DNA from: Betaproteobacteria bacterium
GTDB lineage: Bacteria > Pseudomonadota > Gammaproteobacteria > Burkholderiales > Casimicrobiaceae
Reading direction: 5' to 3'
Assembly (NCBI GenBank): GCA_005883655.1
Contig: VBDA01000312.1
Coordinates: 3,217 to 8,670, forward strand
Length of the DNA: 5,454 nucleotides
The position numbers were made by a program, and so were the translations under genes. This document shows positions 1-5,454 of this stretch, piece by piece. Each line of letters begins with the position of its first letter. Within the stretch, counting starts at the first letter, position 1. The notes below the pieces were generated by a model. It saw nothing but the letters and a program-made list of their open reading frames with translations. It did not search any database and was not told where the DNA came from.

Positions 1-2
1 GT

Positions 3-2354
3 CGCGACAACGATTTCTTCGGCCGCGGCGTCAACCGCGCCGCGCGCATCGTGGCGCTCGCGCACGGCGGCCAGGTGCTGATGTCGCAGGTCGCCATGAG
101 CCTGGTTCGGGAGCGGCTGCCGCCCGGCGTTACGGTGCGCGATCTCGGCAGCGTGACACTGCGCGGTCTCGAGCGCCCCGAGCAGATCCATCAACTCGTG
201 CATCCGGCGCTGCGCGAAACGTTTCCCCCGCTGCATTCGCTCGGTACCGCACCGAACAACCTGCCGCTCCAGACGACATCGTTCATCGGCCGTCAACTGG
301 AGCTCACCAAGGTCGGAAGTTTGCTGGCGGAGACGAGGTTGCTGACGCTGCTCGGGCCCGGCGGGATTGGGAAGACACGGCTGTCGCTGCGCCTCGCGTC
401 CGAGGCGCTGACAGATCACCCCGACGGTGTCTGGCTCGTCGAGCTCGCGGGGTTGACCGACCCACAGCTCGTCCCGCAGGCCGTCGCCTCGGTGTTGGGC
501 CTTAAGGAGGAAGGCGGTCGCCCCGTGGTCGACGTGATTGCGAATCACCTCAAGGATAGGCGTCTGCTGCTGATCCTCGACAATTGCGAGCACCTGACAC
601 GTTCGTGCGCCGAGCTCGCGGCCCGGCTGCTCCATGCGGCCCCATACGTGAAGATTTTGGCGTCGAGCCGTGAGCCGCTCGGGGTCTCCGGGGAAACCAC
701 TTATACGGTCCCGCTGCTCACCACGCCTGCCGCCGATGCGCAGATCATTCCGGAATCGCTGAAATCCTACGAATCGACTCGCCTGTTCCTCGCGCGCGCG
801 ACCGCCGCGTGGCCGCCTTTCAGCGCGAGTGCTGCCAATGCGCGGGCGGTGGCAGACATCTGCCGCCATCTGGACGGCATTCCTTTGGCCATCGAGCTGG
901 CCGCGGTCCACGTCCGCGTTCTTCCGGTGGAAAAGATTGCCGAGCGGCTGAGCGATCGTTTTCGTCTGCTCACGCGTGGGGACAAGACCGCGCTGCCGCG
1001 TCAGCAGACGTTGCGCGCGTCGATCGACTGGAGCTACGAGCTGCTGACGCAGCGGGAACAGGCATTTCTGTGCCGCCTCGCCGTCTTTGCCGGCGGCTGG
1101 ACGCTGGAAGCCGCCGAGGCCGTAGGCGAGGCGACCGATGCTGCAGGCGACGGCGCGGCGCTCGACGCGCTGGCGAATCTCGTCGAGAAGTCGCTGGTGA
1201 ACGTCGATCGCGACAAGGAACGCTATCGTCTGCTCGATACGATCCGTCAGTACGCGTTGGAACGATTGCGAAGTTCCGGCGACGAAGCGGAGGCACGCTC
1301 GCGCCATCTGGCGTTCTTCGTGGCGCTCGTCGAAGACGTGGCGGCGGGCATCGGCAGTCCAACGGGCGACGCAAATTTTTCGAAGCTCGACGTCGAGCGC
1401 GAGAATTTGCTGATCGCATTCGACTCCTGCGGGCTCGTCGGTGACGGCGCTCAGGCCGGCCTCCGGCTAGCTTCCGCGCTGAGGCGCTGGCTCGTTTGGC
1501 GGGGCCTTCTTGGCTTGGGCCATCGGCTCACCACAGATGCCGTTCGCCGTGCCGGCGCCGGCGCTCGCGATCTCGTCCGCTGCCGCGCGCTTTGCGCGGC
1601 GCTCGAGCTCGCTTTTCTGACGGGGTTCTATGCGGAGGCCAAAGATTACGGCGACGAAAGCGTCGCCATTGCCCGAGAGATCGACGACCGGCCAGGGCTT
1701 GCCGAGGCGCTTCGCCTATCGGGCTACGTGTATCTCGCGCACGACGATCGCTCCGTGGCGCGCGAGCATTTCGAATCAGCATTGAATCTCTCGCGCGCCC
1801 TGGGTGACAAGAGTCGCCTGGCCGCGGCGCTCAATGGTCTCGCCGAGTTGCACCGGTCCGCCGGCGAGCTCGACGTCGCTCGTCCGCTCTACCTGGAGGC
1901 CGTCCAGATCGATCGCGATGTCGGCGATCGACGCCGCCTCGCGATTCATCTCTGCAACCTAGCGCGCGTGCTAGTGGCATCGGAAAGGGTTCGCCCAGCG
2001 CTCGAAGTGATGCTCGAGGCACTGGCGATTGCCGAAGACATCGGCTCGACGCAGATTCGGCGCGCGGTGCTCGAGTGCTCCGCAGGGTTGGGGACTCTGT
2101 ACCGCGAGTGGGATCTCGCAGCGCGCTTTTGCGGCGCTGCGCAGGCGCAGTCCGAGCGGATGGGCTACCACCGTGAGCCGATGAACGAGGCATTCCTGCC
2201 GCCGTTGCTGGCACGTGCGCGAGAGGCACTCGGCGACGCTGCCTTCGCCGCGTCGGAGAGCGCCGGGCGTGCGCTTTCCCACGAGCGCGCCATGTCCGAA
2301 GCGCGCGTATGGCTCGAGGTGACTCGAATGGGGCTAACGGAGAAGGGTAACTAA
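3..2354 (+). CDS. Class III cyclase / NB-ARC ATPase / TPR signalling protein (5' end outside window)
   Basis: A large multidomain signalling ATPase, probably a cytoplasmic sensor or regulator. The open frame runs to the left edge. A GTG at 51 could be read as a start, but bases 3-50 encode RDNDFFGRGVNRAARI, which continues into AHGGQVLMS. This is the conserved C-terminal block of class III adenylate/guanylate cyclase domains, so the true start lies upstream. Numbering from codon 51: Walker A GPGGIGKT (102-109), Walker B LLLILDN (172-178), ASSREPL sensor-like motif (204-210), GLPL-like GIPLAIEL (276-283), then a winged-helix-like stretch (about 320-410) containing SIDWSYELL and LAVFAGGW. Alpha-helical TPR-like repeats follow (about 510-700; for example ALNGLAELHRSAGELDVARP at 593-612). 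This order is known from many proteins annotated as cyclase-domain ATPases or LuxR/AfsR-like regulators. No HTH output domain is visible in the window. The C-terminus looks natural, and the TAA stop is followed by non-coding DNA. The ligand and output are unknown. Confidence 0.9.
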   Translation, partial: RDNDFFGRGVNRAARIVALAHGGQVLMSQVAMSLVRERLPPGVTVRDLGSVTLRGLERPEQIHQLVHPALRETFPPLHSLGTAPNNLPLQTTSFIGRQLELTKVGSLLAETRLLTLLGPGGIGKTRLSLRLASEALTDHPDGVWLVELAGLTDPQLVPQAVASVLGLKEEGGRPVVDVIANHLKDRRLLLILDNCEHLTRSCAELAARLLHAAPYVKILASSREPLGVSGETTYTVPLLTTPAADAQIIPESLKSYESTRLFLARATAAWPPFSASAANARAVADICRHLDGIPLAIELAAVHVRVLPVEKIAERLSDRFRLLTRGDKTALPRQQTLRASIDWSYELLTQREQAFLCRLAVFAGGWTLEAAEAVGEATDAAGDGAALDALANLVEKSLVNVDRDKERYRLLDTIRQYALERLRSSGDEAEARSRHLAFFVALVEDVAAGIGSPTGDANFSKLDVERENLLIAFDSCGLVGDGAQAGLRLASALRRWLVWRGLLGLGHRLTTDAVRRAGAGARDLVRCRALCAALELAFLTGFYAEAKDYGDESVAIAREIDDRPGLAEALRLSGYVYLAHDDRSVAREHFESALNLSRALGDKSRLAAALNGLAELHRSAGELDVARPLYLEAVQIDRDVGDRRRLAIHLCNLARVLVASERVRPALEVMLEALAIAEDIGSTQIRRAVLECSAGLGTLYREWDLAARFCGAAQAQSERMGYHREPMNEAFLPPLLARAREALGDAAFAASESAGRALSHERAMSEARVWLEVTRMGLTEKGN

Positions 2355-2534
2355 GCCCTGAATTGCGGCGCCCGGCGTGTAGATCAGCGCTAGGGCCGTT
2401 CGAAGCGACGTGCGAGCGGCTTGCCGGGTACGTCGAGGCAATGTTGGAGTCCTGCCTGCGCGCACACAGCCCGGGTGCGAGTCCCGCTGCCCGTCTCGGC
2501 GCGGTGGCCTTCACGCTCGCGGCGCTGTCACGCG
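2355..2534. other. Non-coding stretch after the ATPase gene
   Basis: No convincing gene is visible. Short open frames cross this stretch on both strands, but their residue composition (rich in R, A, G and P) is what GC-rich non-coding DNA gives. I could not find a strong hairpin followed by a T-run, so no intrinsic terminator can be placed after the ATPase stop. The decamer ggccgttcga (2394-2403) recurs exactly at 2925-2934, beyond the transposase remnant. Confidence 0.4.
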
Positions 2535-2715
2535 GCCCGGCATCGGCAGGTCCCGCACTGGCTGGCCAGGACAGCGCGATGCGCGGCGGCGCGGTGGGTT
2601 CGCCGAGGTTGATGCGGCTGCCGCGATTGCAGTGAAGTTAGCGATGAAGGCGATGATGCGCATCTCGGTGCCACGCAGCGGACACAAGAGAATACTTCGT
2701 AGATCCCGGTCAGCC
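2535..2715 (-). pseudogene. Decayed C-terminal fragment of an IS91-like (Y2-type) transposase
   Basis: Read on the - strand, three short stretches match in order the C-terminal tail I recall for IS91-type transposases, but they fall in different reading frames. LTGIYEVF lies at about 2690-2713. CPLRGTEMRIIAFIANFTAI follows in a second frame, with the MRIIAFI core at 2643-2663. LGEPTAPPRIA lies at 2575-2607 in a third frame, and a possible PGQPVRDLP continuation returns to the second frame. Intact relatives read roughly (L)ARIYEVFPLxCPxCGxxMRIIAFI...HLGEPTxPPRIAPARGPP. At least two frameshifts are therefore present, the second Cys of the zinc-knuckle-like CPxCG is Arg, and the catalytic tyrosine region is missing. 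This is a dead remnant. The family call is from memory of the motif, not a search; an unrelated transposase group with a similar tail is the main alternative. Confidence 0.62.
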
Positions 2716-2983
2716 CACATGGAGATTCGATGGCTACCACGCTGCGACGATTCCTGCGACCGCCGACCAGAGATTGAACCCAACAGCTGAATGGCCGGTA
2801 GTGCCGACAGTTCCAGTTGATGGCCCGCCACGAAATGACTGCTCCCGCGGCGAAGCTGACGGTCGTCTTCGTCGGGCGTATGACCGAGAAGGGTCGATAG
2901 CGCCAATTCGCTTTCTGAAGCAGCGGCCGTTCGATCAGCTTTTACGTGGGTGGCGCCACCAATCCTTGAGCGCCCTCTTTATT
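2716..2983. other. Intergenic remnant region without a gene
   Basis: No frame here has recognisable protein content. The stretch contains short motifs such as gaatggccg, gggtcgatagcg, ctttctgaagcagcggccgttcga and the self-complementary ggtggcgccacc. I associate this general style of sequence with degenerate intergenic repeats near insertion sequences in proteobacteria. ggccgttcga (2925-2934) repeats the copy at 2394-2403 in the same orientation, on the other side of the transposase remnant. The region may be residual insertion-sequence DNA, but this is inference. Confidence 0.35.
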
Positions 2984-3021
2984 GATTCTTCACTGTGGTT
3001 GCGATTCTTCACTGTGGTTGC
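2984..3021. repeat. Perfect 19-bp tandem duplication
   Basis: The unit gattcttcactgtggttgc occurs twice head to tail with no mismatch and no spacer (2984-3002 and 3003-3021). The next two bases (ga) begin a third unit, which then diverges. The unit is less GC-rich than its surroundings. It lies in non-coding DNA about 190 bases upstream of the glutathione S-transferase start. A recent replication-slippage duplication fits the perfect identity; a pair of protein-binding sites is possible but unsupported. Confidence 0.9.
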
Positions 3022-3047
3022 GACGACGAGCGGTGTCTGCTATCGCC

Positions 3048-3075
3048 TTGACTCCGGTCATTCCCGACGTAATTT
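3048..3075 (+). promoter_or_regulatory. Candidate sigma70-type promoter upstream of the GST gene
   Basis: TTGACT at 3048-3053 is a close match to the -35 consensus. It is followed 16 bases later by TAATTT at 3070-3075, a weak -10 match at the start of an AT-rich patch (taattttttgggatattgaat) that stands out in GC-rich DNA. Transcription would begin near 3082 and give a leader of about 130 bases before the GTG at 3214. The -10 matches the consensus at only about half its positions, so this is tentative. Confidence 0.33.
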
Positions 3076-3200
3076 TTTGGGATATTGAATGGGGGAAGTT
3101 GGCCGCCCGACTGAGACATGTTGGGAAGCGACACGGCTCGTCATTGTGCCAACGCCCTGCGGTATCCTTACGAGCACCGGGCACACGGTTCGCCCCAAAG

Positions 3201-3208
3201 AAGGAAGG
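3201..3208 (+). promoter_or_regulatory. Ribosome binding site that fixes the GST start
   Basis: The purine run aaggaagg ends five bases before the GTG at 3214, a good Shine-Dalgarno position. It supports starting the protein at VLKLFYAVGTC. The in-frame ATG at 3118 would add 32 residues with no resemblance to a GST N-terminus. Confidence 0.75.
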
Positions 3209-3213
3209 TTCTG

Positions 3214-3846
3214 GTGCTCAAGCTGTTCTACGCTGTCGGTACATGCGCGCTGGCCTCGCACATCGCATTGGAGGAAGCAGGTGCGGAGTATGACGCTGTG
3301 CGACTCGACTTCCGCACGAACGACCAGCGCAAGCCGGAATACCTCGCAATCAATCCAAAGGGTCGAGTGCCGGCGTTGGTCACCGACGACGGAGTGTTAA
3401 CCGAGACGCCCGCGATCCTCGCATTTGTTGCGCAGAGCTTTCCGAGCGCGGGGCTCGCGCCAATGGCCGACCCCTTCGCTTTCGCTTGCGTTCAAGCCTT
3501 TAACAGCTACCTATGCTCCACCGTTCATGTCGCGCACGCGCACCGCATGCGGGGTTACCGGTGGGCTGACGATCCAGCCGCGATTGAAGAAATGCGGCGA
3601 AAAGCGCCTGCCGCGGTCGGCGAGTGTTTCGACTTGATCGAACGCAAGATGATCGAAGGACCGTGGGTGATGGGCGAGGCCTATACGGTCTGCGACCCTT
3701 ACCTTTTCACGTTGGCCCGGTGGTTGGAGGCTGATGGAGTGAACCCCGCTCGACTCCCAAAAATCCAGGATCACCGGAGACGCATGTCGGAGCGTCCTGC
3801 GGTGAGAAAAGCTCTAGCCGAAGAACTGAGCCCGGCGCAGCAATAG
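3214..3846 (+). CDS. Glutathione S-transferase, beta-class-like
   Basis: A cytosolic enzyme of 210 residues, the usual GST length, expected to bind glutathione and conjugate it to electrophiles or act as a thiol transferase. The N-terminal thioredoxin-like domain (about 1-80) opens MLKLFYAVGTCALASHIALEEAG. Cys11 sits where beta-class bacterial GSTs carry their characteristic active-site Cys10. NPKGRVPAL (47-55) holds the cis-proline (Pro53), and TETPAIL (63-69) is the gamma-glutamyl-binding segment, with Thr65 where Ser is common. The helical C-terminal domain contains YTVCDPYLFTLARW (157-170), including the T-x-x-D N-capping box (Thr158, Asp161) typical of the fold. The GTG start is chosen because of the Shine-Dalgarno sequence and the family N-terminus. 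The gene stands alone, with non-coding DNA on both sides and a mobile-element remnant at each flank, so the context does not reveal its substrate. Confidence 0.92.
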   Translation: MLKLFYAVGTCALASHIALEEAGAEYDAVRLDFRTNDQRKPEYLAINPKGRVPALVTDDGVLTETPAILAFVAQSFPSAGLAPMADPFAFACVQAFNSYLCSTVHVAHAHRMRGYRWADDPAAIEEMRRKAPAAVGECFDLIERKMIEGPWVMGEAYTVCDPYLFTLARWLEADGVNPARLPKIQDHRRRMSERPAVRKALAEELSPAQQ

Positions 3847-3960
3847 CGACCTCATCGCTTTTCGTCGGTGGCCGACCGTCGAGGGCCGTATCGTCGACGC
3901 TGGTGTCGAATACCGAATGAATACCCGACCGCGTCAGCACGACGACTGGGCGCCGCGCGT

Positions 3961-4062
3961 GCATTACAATACATCACGCAAGACCTCGGCCATTCCTCAA
4001 CTCGAGTCTCGCTTACGCGATACGGAGAGCCGACCGAAATGCAAGCGCGCAAGAACTTGTGA
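3961..4062 (+). pseudogene. C-terminal remnant of a tyrosine recombinase (phage-integrase family)
   Basis: About 33 codons read ALQYITQDLGHSSTRVSLTRYGEPTEMQARKNL and end in TGA. This matches the end of tyrosine recombinases, where a LGHSS-type motif carries the last catalytic His (codon 3991-3993) and the nucleophilic Tyr follows ten residues later in a T-x-x-Y-G context (codon 4021-4023). The same frame opens at 3868, but the residues before about 3961 do not resemble the HxLRH/catalytic Arg region. I saw no such motif in the other frames either. Most of the catalytic domain and the whole DNA-binding arm are absent, so this cannot be an active recombinase. It lies between the GST gene and the amine oxidase gene, whose frame begins 30 bases after this stop. 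A small real ORF that only resembles an integrase is the less likely alternative. Confidence 0.6.
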
Positions 4063-4092
4063 CGCCGGCCGGCGCGTGCGGCAGAGATCAGC

Positions 4093-5268
4093 GTGACACG
4101 ATTCGACACCATCGTGCTCGGGCTTGGCGCGATGGGCAGCGCGGCGGTCTATCATCTCGCCAGGCGCGGCAAACGCGTCCTCGGAATCGACCGCTTCTCG
4201 CCGCCGCATGCGCTGGGTTCAAGCCACGGCGACACGCGCATCACGCGCGTGGCAATCGGCGAGGGTGCGCAATACACGCCGCTGGCGATGCGTTCGCACG
4301 AGTTGTGGCGCGAGCTCGAGCGCGAATCGGGAGCGTCGCTCCTCACATGCTGCGGTGGACTGATCATCTCCAGCGCCGCGAAGTCGTCGATCACGCACGT
4401 CGAAGGGTTTTTTGCGAACACCGTCGCGGCGGCGGAGCAGTACGGGATCGCCCACGAAATTCTCGATGCAGGAGAGATCAGGCAGCGGTTCCCGCAATTT
4501 AGTGTCGCCGACGACGAGGCGGGATATTTCGAGCCCAGCGCCGGGTTTCTGCGGCCGGAGGAATGTATCCGCGCCCACCTGCGCATGGCCCAGGCCCACG
4601 GGGCCGTCATACATCGCGACGAAGCAGTTTCAGGATACGATGTTTCCAATGGGTTAGTCGTGGTGACGACCTCGCGGGGGCGATATTCCTCTGACAAGCT
4701 GATCGTCGCGGCGGGTGCATGGTTGCCCGACCTCGTCGACGACCGAATCGCCCAGTGCTTCACGATCTATCGCCAGACGATGTGCTGGTTCGACGTGCAG
4801 AATTCCGCAATGTTGTTCGACCCTGATCATTTCCCCGTATTTATCTGGGAATTGCAGGGCAGAAAGCAGGGAATCTACGGTTTTCCGGCGCTCGATGGGC
4901 GGCACGGAGGCGTCAAGGTCTCGACCGAGCAATACGCGATCTCGACGACTGCCGACACGGCGGAGCGCACGGTTAGCCGAGAGGAGAGCGCTGCAATGCA
5001 CGCGGAATTAATCGCTCCATTCCTGCCTGCGATCGGCAGCCAATGCCTCAGGGCATCCGCGTGTCTTTACACCGTGACCCCGGATTTCGGCTTCGTCATC
5101 GATACGCACCCGGACTCCGATCGCGTGATTCTCGCGTCGCCCTGCTCGGGTCACGGCTTCAAGCACTCGCCTGCAATCGGCGAGGCGCTCGGGCAGTTGA
5201 CCGGCGACGATGCGGTGCGTCCGGACTTGAGCGCGTTCAGACTCGCGAGGTTCGAGCGCTGGGCCTGA
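4093..5268 (+). CDS. FAD-dependent amine oxidase, monomeric sarcosine oxidase / N-methyl-tryptophan oxidase family
   Basis: A cytosolic flavoenzyme of 391 residues, the normal family length. It would oxidise a secondary (N-methyl) amino acid with O2, giving H2O2, formaldehyde and the free amine. The N-terminal Rossmann motif is GLGAMG (10-15), with Asp33 ending the second strand (VLGIDRF). HGDTRITR (45-52) supplies Arg49 and Arg52, matching the flavin and carboxylate-site arginines of sarcosine oxidase. Cys324 in ACLYTVTPD matches the covalent-flavin cysteine (Cys315), Tyr326 matches Tyr317, Lys275 matches the oxygen-activating Lys265, and Lys357 in SGHGFKHSP matches Lys348. The segment after Lys275 reads VSTEQY where sarcosine oxidase has LGYH, so Glu279 sits at the active-site His269 position. 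The exact substrate is therefore uncertain, and a symbol such as solA is not assigned. The GTG start is the only plausible one, because an in-frame stop lies at 4060-4062. Its Shine-Dalgarno is weak (cagaga, 4082-4087). Confidence 0.92.
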   Translation: MTRFDTIVLGLGAMGSAAVYHLARRGKRVLGIDRFSPPHALGSSHGDTRITRVAIGEGAQYTPLAMRSHELWRELERESGASLLTCCGGLIISSAAKSSITHVEGFFANTVAAAEQYGIAHEILDAGEIRQRFPQFSVADDEAGYFEPSAGFLRPEECIRAHLRMAQAHGAVIHRDEAVSGYDVSNGLVVVTTSRGRYSSDKLIVAAGAWLPDLVDDRIAQCFTIYRQTMCWFDVQNSAMLFDPDHFPVFIWELQGRKQGIYGFPALDGRHGGVKVSTEQYAISTTADTAERTVSREESAAMHAELIAPFLPAIGSQCLRASACLYTVTPDFGFVIDTHPDSDRVILASPCSGHGFKHSPAIGEALGQLTGDDAVRPDLSAFRLARFERWA

Positions 5269-5308
5269 TAGGCATCGTGTCGCTCGATGCGTCCCTTGGA
5301 CGAGACGC

Positions 5309-5317
5309 TGGTATCCT
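5309..5317 (+). promoter_or_regulatory. Candidate extended -10 promoter before the glycosyltransferase gene
   Basis: TGGTATCCT fits an extended -10 element (TG-n-TATnnT) in the 103-base gap between the amine oxidase stop and the glycosyltransferase start, 54 bases before the ATG. No good -35 lies at the usual distance. The core ggtatcc is repeated at 5346-5352. If real, it would give the glycosyltransferase gene its own transcript. Confidence 0.25.
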
Positions 5318-5371
5318 CCGAATCCGTGCGGACGCCCGGGGCACGGGTATCCGGCTTCATGCCACCGCCAA

Positions 5372-5454
5372 ATGCCGAGACGCCCGCTCGTTTCCATCCT
5401 GATCCCCGCGTACAACCCGCGGTTCTTTGAACCCTGCCTCGTCAGCTCGATAGC
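5372..5454 (+). CDS. Family 2 glycosyltransferase, N-terminus only (3' end outside window)
   Basis: The ATG at 5372 opens a frame of 27 codons to the right edge: MPRRPLVSILIPAYNPR, then FFEPCLVSSI. PLVSILIPAYN is the signature first beta-strand and nucleotide-sugar-binding loop of GT-A family 2 glycosyltransferases, which transfer sugars from nucleotide-sugar donors to polysaccharide, lipid or protein acceptors. The start is chosen because it falls a few residues before this motif and no alternative in-frame start codon is seen back to the preceding gene. There is no clear Shine-Dalgarno sequence. A second ATG at 5359 is in a different frame. The DxD catalytic region and the acceptor domain lie beyond the window, so the acceptor cannot be inferred. 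Confidence 0.8.
   Translation, partial: MPRRPLVSILIPAYNPRFFEPCLVSSI

Noticed and set aside
809..1444. + strand 211-residue open frame within the ATPase gene
   Set aside because: Arg- and Gly-rich out-of-frame reading of the NB-ARC/winged-helix region with no motif.
1831..2514. Long - strand open frame overlapping the 3' end of the ATPase gene
   Set aside because: It is mostly antisense to a well-supported coding sequence and is rich in R, A, S and P with no motif. Its first part only shares a frame with one block of the transposase scar.
2363..2906. Small open frames on both strands (90-131 residues) as hypothetical genes
   Set aside because: No Shine-Dalgarno-supported start and low-complexity composition. 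The only recognisable content is the frameshifted transposase tail, reported as a pseudogene.
2952..2959. Self-complementary ggcgcc within ggtggcgccacc as an operator
   Set aside because: It is a short palindrome of a kind expected by chance in GC-rich DNA, and no nearby regulator gene supports it.
3163..3168. TATCCT as a -10 box closer to the GST start
   Set aside because: No acceptable -35 lies at 16-18 bases and there is no extended -10 TG; chance occurrence is likely.
3118..3213. Upstream in-frame ATG start for the GST
   Set aside because: The extra 32 residues do not resemble any GST N-terminus, and the good Shine-Dalgarno sequence is placed for the GTG at 3214.
3864..3876. Hairpin gtcgg-tgg-ccgac after the GST stop as a terminator
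   Set aside because: The stem is only five base pairs and no T-run follows on either strand.
4152..4763. 203-residue - strand open frame inside the amine oxidase gene
   Set aside because: It is antisense to a gene with many conserved catalytic residues, has a biased composition and no recognisable domain; it is a GC-rich shadow frame.

Overview
This is a high-GC, gene-dense bacterial segment, most likely from a proteobacterium and possibly a betaproteobacterium. That guess rests on three things: GC-rich third codon positions, a beta-class-like glutathione S-transferase, and a remnant resembling proteobacterial IS91-type transposases. No 16S or other marker gene is present, so taxonomy is inference. 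All confident genes lie on the + strand.

Layout. (a) Bases 3-2354 hold the 3' part of a large signalling protein. It has the tail of a class III nucleotide cyclase domain, then an NB-ARC/STAND-type ATPase, a winged-helix segment and a TPR-like helical C-terminus; its 5' end lies outside the window. (b) Bases 2355-3213 contain no intact gene. They hold a decayed, frameshifted C-terminal fragment of an IS91-like transposase on the - strand (about 2535-2715), scattered short repeats, a perfect 19-bp tandem duplication (2984-3021) and a weak candidate promoter. (c) Bases 3214-3846 encode a complete beta-class-like glutathione S-transferase starting at a GTG with a good Shine-Dalgarno sequence. 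(d) Bases 3847-4092 hold the extreme C-terminus of a tyrosine recombinase (about 3961-4062), still carrying its last catalytic His and its nucleophile Tyr. (e) Bases 4093-5268 encode a complete flavin-dependent amine oxidase of the monomeric sarcosine oxidase / N-methyl-tryptophan oxidase family. (f) From base 5372 to the right edge lies the start of a family 2 glycosyltransferase gene.

The genes do not form an obvious single pathway. The signalling ATPase, the GST, the amine oxidase and the glycosyltransferase look like separate units. The two mobile-element remnants on either side of the GST gene suggest a site of repeated insertion and decay, with the GST possibly carried in by one such event. 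I found no CRISPR array, RNA gene, or convincing new defence or biosynthetic system. The most noteworthy points are the two mobile-element scars, the 19-bp duplication, and an apparent active-site substitution in the amine oxidase.
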